Source: Gemmatimonadota bacterium
Lineage (GTDB): Bacteria > Gemmatimonadota > Gemmatimonadetes > Gemmatimonadales > GWC2-71-9
Direction: 5' to 3'
Length of the DNA: 11,071 nt
Assembly (NCBI GenBank): GCA_029862935.1
Contig: JAOTWK010000079.1
Location: 1 to 11,071 of the forward strand
The position numbers and the translations under genes were made by a program. This document shows positions 1 through 5,951 of this stretch, one piece after another. The notes under the pieces are model-generated. The model had not been told where the DNA came from. It ran no database searches and saw only the letters and a program-made list of their open reading frames with translations. The number at the start of each line of letters is the position of its first letter. The first letter of the stretch is position 1.

Positions 1-77
1 AGCTCGGTGGACATATTGGCACGGCCTCACAGCCACGCGAAGATGGCTATGGCGAACTGAGGTAACAGCCTTGACTG

Positions 78-479
78 CTAGTCCAGCGGACCCTGCTCTG
101 CCACCGACAAAACATAGGAAACGAGATCCCAGGTCTCATCTTCGCTCAACGCCTTCCAGGCCGGCATAGGTGTTCCTCGTATGCCCTCTCGCACGACGTA
201 GAACACCCTCTTTGGCGTCACGCGCGCACGCCACGCCGGGTCGGTGAAGTCTGCGGGTTGTATCGAGAGATTCCTGCGCGGACCCCGCCCGTCGGCCAAC
301 TCACCGTGACATAGAGCGCAGTGCGCGACAAACAGCACCTTGCCACGCGACTGCGCCTCTGTCGAGGCGAGCTTCACCTCCGGGACAATGACCTTACGGT
401 ATGTACGGGGTAGCCCTGAGTCACAGGCCCAGAGCCCGACCTGCAGCGCCGCTACCACCGAAAACAGCCGTCTCGTCAT
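78..479 (-). CDS. Monohaem c-type cytochrome, probable lipoprotein, last gene of the hydrogenase operon
   Basis: A 133-residue class I cytochrome c. The haem-binding motif C-A-L-C-H lies at residues 54-58 and the likely sixth ligand is Met105 in G-T-P-M-P-A-W. The N-terminus (MTRR, then a hydrophobic stretch ending L-W-A-C at Cys19) resembles a lipoprotein signal peptide, although Trp at -2 is atypical; a simple N-terminal anchor is the alternative. It would sit outside the cytoplasmic membrane. Being in the hydrogenase operon, it may accept electrons from the hydrogenase or its cytochrome b, which is inference. The start is uncertain. ATG at 479 gives a cleaner signal peptide and a 59-base overlap with the protease gene. 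ATG at 521 has a GGAG-like ribosome site upstream but adds 14 residues and makes a 101-base overlap. Identity as a cytochrome c is secure; the electron partner is not. Confidence 0.88.
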   Translation of the reverse strand: MTRRLFSVVAALQVGLWACDSGLPRTYRKVIVPEVKLASTEAQSRGKVLFVAHCALCHGELADGRGPRRNLSIQPADFTDPAWRARVTPKRVFYVVREGIRGTPMPAWKALSEDETWDLVSYVLSVAEQGPLD

Positions 480-978
480 CTGTTTTTGGAAGAAGCTCAA
501 AACCGAACTGATGCGCCTCATTCACAATCCGCTCCACAAGACGGGGCAAGCGCTGTTCGATGGTAGCTGACCGCGCCACCCGCACTTCCAATGTCTCGGG
601 AACCAGTCCCACGAGAATCACACGCCGCGGGTAGGAACCCAGCCAGCGGAGCGCCTCCAACAAATCGGCGACGCCGACCTGATGACAGGAAAGGCGACTC
701 CGAACCGCCGGGCCCACCTCGTCGCCTTCCAACCTGACGAGGGACCCCGGCGGATCGTCGGTTTGTACGGCATCGACCAGAATTGCGTCATCGGTCGGCG
801 CAAACTGCGACAGCAGTGCGAGCCCGAGGGTACCACCATCCACGACTCGGACTCGCTCGGGTACCCGATATTGCCTCCGCAACAACTCAACCGCCGCGAC
901 ACCCAGGCCGTCATCTCCGCAGAGCACGTTGCCCAGGCCCAAGATCAGGAGCGATCTCGCCTCAATCGGGGCGCTCAC
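421..978 (-). CDS. hyaD: [NiFe]-hydrogenase large-subunit maturation endopeptidase (HyaD/HupD family)
   Basis: A 185-residue member of the hydrogenase maturation protease family (peptidase M52). It cleaves the C-terminal tail of the large subunit once nickel is inserted, in the cytoplasm. The family signature G-L-G-N is at residues 14-17, followed by G-D-D-G (21-24), whose acidic residue corresponds to a nickel-sensing ligand in HybD/HycI. Further conserved points are L-V-D-A with Asp69 and S-C-H-Q with His99, the expected other two ligands. The start is GTG at 978, overlapping the cytochrome b stop as GTGA, so translation is probably coupled. The substrate tail is visible in the large subunit (15 residues after the last metal-ligand motif). 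The last 25 or so residues look non-conserved and extend into the downstream cytochrome c gene. The family is clear; the symbol follows the E. coli hya operon. Confidence 0.93.
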   Translation of the reverse strand: MSAPIEARSLLILGLGNVLCGDDGLGVAAVELLRRQYRVPERVRVVDGGTLGLALLSQFAPTDDAILVDAVQTDDPPGSLVRLEGDEVGPAVRSRLSCHQVGVADLLEALRWLGSYPRRVILVGLVPETLEVRVARSATIEQRLPRLVERIVNEAHQFGFELLPKTDDETAVFGGSGAAGRALGL

Positions 979-1694
979 CGCGCGAGATCTTCCTCATCGG
1001 CGTCCAAGTCTTCCTGAGACGCAAACCGGTAACCACTGAACATCGAGTCGATCGTCGCGTTCTTCGCCGACCGGGCAACGATGATGGCAGCGGAGACATG
1101 ATGCACCGCAAACGCCACCAGCAACCACATCACCATGTGATGTAACCACCGCGCCGTCTGGGGTCCGCCAAAGAACGGCAGGAGCCCCCCAAAGATCTTC
1201 ATTGGCGAGCCCACACCGGCCTGGATCGAAAACAGAGCATAACCGGTCAACGCCGCTACGAGGCAGAGACCATAGACCAGTATGTAGGTCAGCCCCGCCA
1301 GCGGGTTGTGACCGACGAACTTGGGCGGGACGGGGCGGAAGAACAGGTAGAACTTGAACCACTCCCATGCGAGCTTCCACCGGTTCTTGCTCGTCGGAAT
1401 GAGCTGATGCCACCGGGCGTAACGATTCCCCATGAACATCCACGCAATCCGTGAGAGCTCGGACAGGCTGAATACGATCGCTGCGAAGAAGTGGACCGCT
1501 TGCACCGTCCCCATCACGAACTCCTGCCCAGCCGGGTCGGGAGCGACGATGAACGGATTGCCGATGTAGTAACCGGTCACTGCAAGCACGACAATCGCCG
1601 TTGCGATCAACCAGTGTGTGATGCGTACTGGAAGATCCCACACGTACACGCGCGTGAGGTCGCGATCCACCGCAGCATGGGCCACGGCTGTCAT
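975..1694 (-). CDS. hyaC: [NiFe]-hydrogenase cytochrome b subunit (HyaC/HupC family)
   Basis: A 239-residue integral membrane di-haem cytochrome b that links the hydrogenase to the quinone pool. The N-terminal stretch V-Y-V-W-D-L-P-V-R-I-T-H-W is typical of this family. Four hydrophobic segments are seen at about 24-43, 62-85, 130-153 and 184-206. Candidate haem-ligating histidines are His27, His68, His185/186 and His198/199, two pairs placed as in HyaC. The C-terminal 20 residues are strongly acidic and probably cytoplasmic. Its ATG overlaps the large-subunit stop (ATGA at 1691-1694), and its own stop overlaps the protease start. Length is close to the E. coli family member. A general 'cytochrome b561-type' label would also be correct; the operon position decides for the hydrogenase subunit. 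Confidence 0.94.
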   Translation of the reverse strand: MTAVAHAAVDRDLTRVYVWDLPVRITHWLIATAIVVLAVTGYYIGNPFIVAPDPAGQEFVMGTVQAVHFFAAIVFSLSELSRIAWMFMGNRYARWHQLIPTSKNRWKLAWEWFKFYLFFRPVPPKFVGHNPLAGLTYILVYGLCLVAALTGYALFSIQAGVGSPMKIFGGLLPFFGGPQTARWLHHMVMWLLVAFAVHHVSAAIIVARSAKNATIDSMFSGYRFASQEDLDADEEDLAR

Positions 1695-3397
1695 CGGATC
1701 CTCACTTGTGTGAGTTCTCTCCCCGTCCGGTCAACCACGTGAACACCGCACGCAATACACGGATCGAACGAATGCACGGTGCGGAGGATCTCTAACGGCT
1801 GCTGTGGATCCCGTATCGGCGTGCCGATGAGGGCTTCTTCATACGGGCCGCGCTGTCCGGCGGCATCGCGGGGGCCAGCGTTCCAGGTACTGGGAACGAC
1901 GCACTGATAGTTCGCGATCTCGCCGTTCACAATGTGGACCCAGTGACCCAGCGCACCGCGTGGTGCCTCGTGGAATCCGGCACCCGTGCACTCGTCGGGC
2001 CAACTCGACGGATCCCACTTCGAATTGTCATGAATCGCCAGCTCCCCACGACCCATGTTGTCCGCCAGCTCGTCGAGCCAACCTTCCAACTTCTCAGCAA
2101 GCACGAGCGTCTCGATCCCGCGTGCGGCTACTCTGCCAAGCGTCGAAAACAACGCGGCTGGACCGACGCTAAGCTGCCCCAACGCATACCCGACCAGCTC
2201 CTGCACGCGCTGGTGTCCCGACCCATAGGCCACGAGCATCCGCGCCAGAGGCCCAACCTCCATCGGCAGTCCATCGTACCGTGGCGCTTTCAGCCAACTG
2301 TACTTGCCGTCCGTCTCCAGCCACTCGTACGGCGGCTCGGGCCCGGTGTAGGTGGGCTTGGTTTCGCCCCGAGAGGGGTGCAGCCCTTCTTCATCTCCGT
2401 CTTCATACTCGAACCAGGAGTGTGTCACGTACTCCGTGACCTTCGCTGGGTCGAACGCTTCGACGGTCGAGAGATCTCGACTCCGGATCACCCCTGACGG
2501 TAGGAACAGGGGCGCGTTCGGACCTTCTGTGTCGGGATATTCGCCGTAGGCGAGGAAGTTGCCCACGCCACCTCCGTATCCTGCCCACTCCTTGTAGAAG
2601 GACGCCACCGCAAGCAGGTCCGGGATGTACACCTGCTCCACGAAGGTGTGCGCTTCTTTAATGAGTTTCCGCATTGCGGATATCGAGCTCATGTTGATCG
2701 ACGCCTGCTTGTCCGGATCCACCGGCGTCGCCATCCCTCCGACCAAGAAGCTCTGCAGGTGTGGGTTCTTGCCGCCCAATATCGCGTGGATCTTGATGAC
2801 CTCGCGCTGCCAGTCGAGCGCTTCGAGATAGTGCGCGACGGCCAGCAGATTCGCCTCGGGTGGCAGCTTGTAGGCCGGGTGACCCCAGTACGCATTGGCG
2901 AACGGACCCAGCTGGCCCCGCTCCACGAACTTCTGCACCCGGTCCTTCACAGCGCTGAAATAACTGGCACTGGAGAGCGGCCAGTCGGAGATCGACTGCG
3001 CCAGTCGCGCGGTCGCGGAGGGACTGGCCGAGAGCGCCGAGACAATGTCCACCCAGTCGAGGGCATGCAGATGGTAGAAGTGCACCACGTGATCCTGCAC
3101 CATCTGCGATGCCATGATGAGGTTGCGCAGCAGCCTCGCGTTGGGTGGGGGCTGCGCCCCGATCGCGTCCTCAACTGCGCGGATCGACGTGATCGCATGC
3201 ACGGTCGTGCACACTCCGCATATACGCTGCGTGAACGCCCACGCGTCGCGCGGATCCCTGCCCCTCAAGATCAACTCGACGCCGCGGAACATGGTGGCGG
3301 AGGACCAGGCGTTCTGCACCGCACCGGCATCAACCTCCGCCTCGATGCGCAAGTGACCTTCGATGCGCGTCACAGGATCGATAACGATGCGGCTCAT
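1691..3397 (-). CDS. hyaB: [NiFe]-hydrogenase large (catalytic) subunit
   Basis: A 568-residue catalytic subunit carrying the NiFe(CN)2CO site that splits H2. The N-terminal R-I-E-G-H is present. The first nickel-ligand motif R-I-C-G-V-C (Cys60, Cys63) is followed by His67. The second, D-P-C-x-x-C-x-x-H, has Cys547, Cys550 and His553. Fifteen residues follow His553 and are the expected propeptide removed by the HyaD-type protease two genes downstream. There is no signal peptide, as expected, since it is carried through the Tat system with the small subunit. A GGGAGG ribosome site precedes the ATG at 3397, which overlaps the small-subunit stop as ATGA. All four nickel cysteines are intact, so the enzyme should be catalytically competent. 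The group 1 assignment rests on the operon layout and the export signal of the partner; I cannot assign a subgroup by eye. Confidence 0.97.
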   Translation of the reverse strand: MSRIVIDPVTRIEGHLRIEAEVDAGAVQNAWSSATMFRGVELILRGRDPRDAWAFTQRICGVCTTVHAITSIRAVEDAIGAQPPPNARLLRNLIMASQMVQDHVVHFYHLHALDWVDIVSALSASPSATARLAQSISDWPLSSASYFSAVKDRVQKFVERGQLGPFANAYWGHPAYKLPPEANLLAVAHYLEALDWQREVIKIHAILGGKNPHLQSFLVGGMATPVDPDKQASINMSSISAMRKLIKEAHTFVEQVYIPDLLAVASFYKEWAGYGGGVGNFLAYGEYPDTEGPNAPLFLPSGVIRSRDLSTVEAFDPAKVTEYVTHSWFEYEDGDEEGLHPSRGETKPTYTGPEPPYEWLETDGKYSWLKAPRYDGLPMEVGPLARMLVAYGSGHQRVQELVGYALGQLSVGPAALFSTLGRVAARGIETLVLAEKLEGWLDELADNMGRGELAIHDNSKWDPSSWPDECTGAGFHEAPRGALGHWVHIVNGEIANYQCVVPSTWNAGPRDAAGQRGPYEEALIGTPIRDPQQPLEILRTVHSFDPCIACGVHVVDRTGRELTQVRIR

Positions 3398-4515
3398 GGC
3401 TGGCCTCCCTTCGTCTCCTGCTGAGCAGCAGCCTCAGTCTTCGCTCTGGCTGCACGCCGTCGCGTCATCTGGACGAGGCCGTGAGCCACATACGCTCCAG
3501 CCACGCCGGCGGCAGCAATGAGTCCGACGCGATCCGCCGTCGCGTGCACGCCGAACCCAGGAACGCCGGCCACATGGGTGTAAAACGGTGTCATCTTGTC
3601 CCAGAAATCGGGCTCCGCGCAGCCGAGGCACGGATGGCCGCACCCGACGGGCCAGTTCGTCCCCTCGTTCCACCCCACCTTGGGACAGTTTTGGAAGGAG
3701 ACGGGGCCCTTGCAGCCCATTTTGTACAGGCAGTACCCGAGGCGATGTCCTTCGTCACCCCAGTTTTCGACGTACTGCCCCGCATCATAGTGTGCCCGGC
3801 GCTCGCAGTTGTCGTGAATCGCCTTCCCATATGCAAAGAGGGGTCGACGGTACCGGTCCAGCGGCGGCCAACGGCCGTACGTGAGGTGATAGACGATGAG
3901 CGCGGTCAGGTTCTCGGCGTTGGCGGGGCACGCCGGAAGATTGATCAGGGTCTTGAGTCCGGGAACGGCATCCGCCACGCTGAGCGCACCGGTGGGATTC
4001 GGAGCAGCCGCAGGTAGACCACCGTATGCCGCGCACGTTCCAATCGCTATCGTGGCCGCGGCATCGCTGCAGACCTCCCGAGCGATCTGAAGCGCCGACC
4101 GTCCCCCAATCGTGCAGTAAGCACCGTTGGCACCCGTGGGGATCGAGCCTTCAACCACCGCGATGTACTGCCCGCGCTTCTGCTCGACCACACCCTCTAG
4201 TGCCTCTTCGGCGCGGTGACCGGCGGCAGCCATGATGGTTTCGTGATAGTCGACCGACAGCGTGTCCAGCACGATGTCGGCGACCGTCGGCCGCGCGGCT
4301 CTGAGGAATGACTCGGTGTTCCCCGCACAGTCCTGAAACTCGAGCCAAACAAGCGTTGGCTTCTCCTCATTCTCAATGGCCTGCGCGATCCTCGCACGTG
4401 CCGGCTTCGGGAGCGCCAGCACGGACGCCATCACGCCGCAGAACCCGAGAAAGTCGCGACGGGAGACTCCCCGCCGTTCGAGTTCACTCATGAACCAGCT
4501 GTCCGAATACGCCAT
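3394..4515 (-). CDS. hyaA: [NiFe]-hydrogenase small (iron-sulfur) subunit with Tat signal and C-terminal anchor; unusual C-x-x-N proximal-cluster motif
   Basis: A 373-residue electron-transfer subunit. The Tat signal is S-R-R-D-F-L-G at residues 18-24 followed by a hydrophobic stretch, so the dimer is exported folded. Cluster ligands: proximal Cys63, then Asn66 where Cys is usual, Cys161 (G-T-C) and Cys196 (P-A-C-P); distal His234, Cys237, Cys262, Cys268; medial Cys277, Cys296, Cys299. It lacks the extra cysteines of the oxygen-tolerant six-Cys [4Fe-3S] type (C-T-C-C and G-T-C-x-x-x-G-C). Cys292 is an additional cysteine near the medial cluster. A C-terminal transmembrane helix lies at about 330-350, followed by a basic tail. 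The start at 4515 is chosen over the longer open frame from 4659 because GGAGGTGA lies just upstream and the Tat signal begins close behind it. This is the first gene of the operon. Confidence 0.95.
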   Translation of the reverse strand: MAYSDSWFMSELERRGVSRRDFLGFCGVMASVLALPKPARARIAQAIENEEKPTLVWLEFQDCAGNTESFLRAARPTVADIVLDTLSVDYHETIMAAAGHRAEEALEGVVEQKRGQYIAVVEGSIPTGANGAYCTIGGRSALQIAREVCSDAAATIAIGTCAAYGGLPAAAPNPTGALSVADAVPGLKTLINLPACPANAENLTALIVYHLTYGRWPPLDRYRRPLFAYGKAIHDNCERRAHYDAGQYVENWGDEGHRLGYCLYKMGCKGPVSFQNCPKVGWNEGTNWPVGCGHPCLGCAEPDFWDKMTPFYTHVAGVPGFGVHATADRVGLIAAAGVAGAYVAHGLVQMTRRRAARAKTEAAAQQETKGGQP

Positions 4516-5076
4516 AACCTCACCTCCGGCGGAATCCCCGAGTACTGGCCCCAGCCCTAACACCAACACCCCGTGAGCCGAACCTGGGGTCGGTATCTGT
4601 GAACTGGCCCTGCCGCTAGCGAGGGCCAACGATGCCATCACACGAAACGCTGGGCTCACCGGCAGCGGCGAGCCAGGCAGGTCTAACTCTCGACGTCCCC
4701 TCGCGCAGCAGCTGGAGGGGTCGCATTCACCGTCTCATTGAGGGGCTGGAGGTGCTTCTGTGCGGGTGCCGGTTCGCTTCCATCTCGCAGGAACTCATGT
4801 GAGTCGCCTGCCGCGCATAACGAGAGGGATCGAGGTGACCACATGGGAACGGAAGGACCTCGAGCGCAGAGAGGAATAGAACCGGGACAATTCCCATCGA
4901 GACGAGAACACGCGTGACCTTAAGATCTCATGAAGCTTCTGTGAAGTTCTGGGCCCTCTTCAACCAGTACGTCCAGCGGCGTGCTCCGCACGGCCCCTAA
5001 GCCGATACTAGCGAGCAGATTGTGCCACTTGCGGCGCGTTTCTCAGAATGGCAGCTTGACCCGACTTCGGAGGTGA
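4516..5076. other. Divergent intergenic region between the hydrogenase operon and the two-TM gene
   Basis: These 561 bases hold no gene that I can support. They must contain the minus-strand promoter of the hydrogenase operon and probably a plus-strand promoter, but I could not find convincing -35/-10 or sigma-54 boxes by eye. Visible structures are an inverted repeat at 4605-4628, a second inverted repeat at 4697-4720 (6-base arms CCCCTC/GAGGGG), the 8-base palindrome GAAGCTTC with a near direct repeat (TGAAGCTTCTG, TGAAGTTCTG) around 4932-4950, and a 24-codon open frame at 4843-4917 with a GAGGTGA ribosome site in front. Confidence 0.6.
4605..4628. promoter_or_regulatory. Inverted repeat upstream of the hydrogenase operon, candidate operator or leader hairpin
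   Basis: Perfect 7-base arms TGGCCCT and AGGGCCA flank a 10-base centre that itself contains the palindrome CGCTAGCG (4614-4621). It lies 90-113 bases upstream of the hydrogenase small-subunit start. No T-run follows on either strand, so it is not an ordinary intrinsic terminator. It may be a regulator binding site or a structured 5' leader element; function is inferred from position only. Confidence 0.4.
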
Positions 5077-5481
5077 ATGGTGGCTGCCAAAGCCCCAAGA
5101 ACTGGGGGTTCCGGCGCCTCGGACAAAGACCCGCTAGGCACCGGCCAGACGTCGACCGCTGGCGCCTCACACGCAGCCAGCACTCCGCAGGCCTCCGAGG
5201 GGCGCGAGCCATCCAGCCTGGTCACGCAGGCGTGGCGTACAGGCGCGGGACCGCGCCTGGCGTTGATGATCGGGGGTGCCGTGAGCGTGACTTGGGGTGT
5301 CTTGGCAGTGGTCGTGACCGTCAGGTTTCTGCTCAACACGGTAACCAACTCGGCTCTCCCATGGCCGATCAAGGCTTTCGCCGTCGTGGTGGTACCTGTC
5401 GTGATGTTGTTCCTCGTCGTTTCCGTGCCCGTGAACTGGCTGATGTACGTCCTGGACCGGCTGCTCAATCGCCACCGATGA
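5077..5481 (+). CDS. Hypothetical two-transmembrane protein with disordered N-terminus
   Basis: A 134-residue protein of unknown function. The first 55 or so residues are rich in Ser, Thr, Ala, Gly and Pro and look disordered. Two hydrophobic helices follow at about 61-84 and 99-125, joined by a short loop with Pro-Trp-Pro, and the protein ends in a short basic tail. GGAGGTG stands directly before ATG 5077; the spacing fits GTG 5080 slightly better, which would remove one residue. It is transcribed away from the hydrogenase operon. I recognise no family. Coding is supported by the ribosome site, the coherent membrane pattern and codon use similar to its neighbours. An overlapping 156-residue plus-strand frame and a 141-residue antisense frame are less plausible. 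Confidence 0.7.
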   Translation: MVAAKAPRTGGSGASDKDPLGTGQTSTAGASHAASTPQASEGREPSSLVTQAWRTGAGPRLALMIGGAVSVTWGVLAVVVTVRFLLNTVTNSALPWPIKAFAVVVVPVVMLFLVVSVPVNWLMYVLDRLLNRHR

Positions 5482-5633
5482 CGTTAGGTTGATCGCTACT
5501 CCGACGCGGCGCGGCATAAGGAACACATCGCAGTGCTCCACATCACGGGAACCTGGGCGCGCACCGCCGCCTTGCCGATTGGGCCCCGCGGTGGTATTTG
5601 AGTGGATAACGATTCCTCCAAAGGAGTAGCGCC

Positions 5634-5828
5634 ATGGGCAAGGGTCACGAGTACCTCACCAAGATTCACGAGGCACTACGCGAGTTTGAAGAGGCGGTCG
5701 TCAGCCGCGAAAAGTTCAAGCCCTTCGACAGCAAGGTCACGCGCCAACAGGAAGTTGACCACTCGCGCAAGCACCTCGTGGACGCCATCGTGGAGATCGT
5801 CACCGAGCAGCGCATGAAGCAGCAGTAG
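5634..5828 (+). CDS. Small charged helical protein of unknown function
   Basis: A 64-residue, highly charged protein that should be almost entirely alpha-helical. It has no Cys, no signal peptide and no membrane segment, so it is probably cytoplasmic. A good AAAGGAG ribosome site lies about nine bases before the ATG. Glu/Lys/Arg and His are spread over two predicted helices (about 4-27 and 36-62) separated by K-P-F-D. This could be a helical hairpin that dimerises or binds a partner, but that is inference. It stands alone, about 150 bases after the two-TM gene and 119 before the kinase. A longer overlapping frame from 5602 is a shadow. I do not recognise the family. Confidence 0.68.
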   Translation: MGKGHEYLTKIHEALREFEEAVVSREKFKPFDSKVTRQQEVDHSRKHLVDAIVEIVTEQRMKQQ

Positions 5829-5894
5829 CTCCCCGTTAGCTTCTCAAGGGCAGTAGGCGACCGAACGCGGGCCCCGATGGAGAACGGGAGTGCG

Positions 5895-5951
5895 ATGAGG
5901 CAGTTCTTCTTTCTGTGCCTGGGCCCGATGCCGGAAACCTCCGATTCATGA
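5895..5951 (+). other. Possible 18-codon upstream open frame overlapping the kinase start
   Basis: An open frame from ATG 5895 (in frame with another ATG at 5877) ends with TGA at 5949-5951, sharing ATGA with the kinase start at 5948. A GGGAG stretch stands four bases before ATG 5895, while the kinase ATG itself lacks a good ribosome site. It could allow translational coupling of the kinase. The peptide has no recognisable features, and chance occurrence is quite possible. Confidence 0.3.

Noticed and set aside
1..77. Possible next minus-strand gene beginning at ATG 14 with GAGG upstream
   Set aside because: Only four codons fit in the window. The stretch 1-77 otherwise shows just a weak 5-base hairpin, so neither a gene nor a terminator can be supported.
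2648..3424. 258-residue plus-strand frame opposite the hydrogenase large subunit
   Set aside because: A shadow of a gene with complete NiFe motifs; composition is Arg/His/Pro rich without any family pattern.
4516..4659. 48-residue N-terminal extension of the hydrogenase small subunit
   Set aside because: The extension would place the Tat signal far inside the protein; GGAGGTGA just before ATG 4515 gives the better start.
4843..4917. 24-codon open frame with GAGGTGA ribosome site in the intergenic region
   Set aside because: Too short and featureless to call a gene without conservation data; recorded in the intergenic entry.
5022..5492. 156-residue frame overlapping the two-TM gene
   Set aside because: Arg/Gly-rich with no structure; the alternative frame has a strong ribosome site and two clean membrane helices.
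5562..5593. Inverted repeat CACCGC/GCGGTG followed by TATTT, possible terminator after the two-TM gene
   Set aside because: Only 6 paired bases with a 20-base loop and a very short T-run; not convincing as a terminator.
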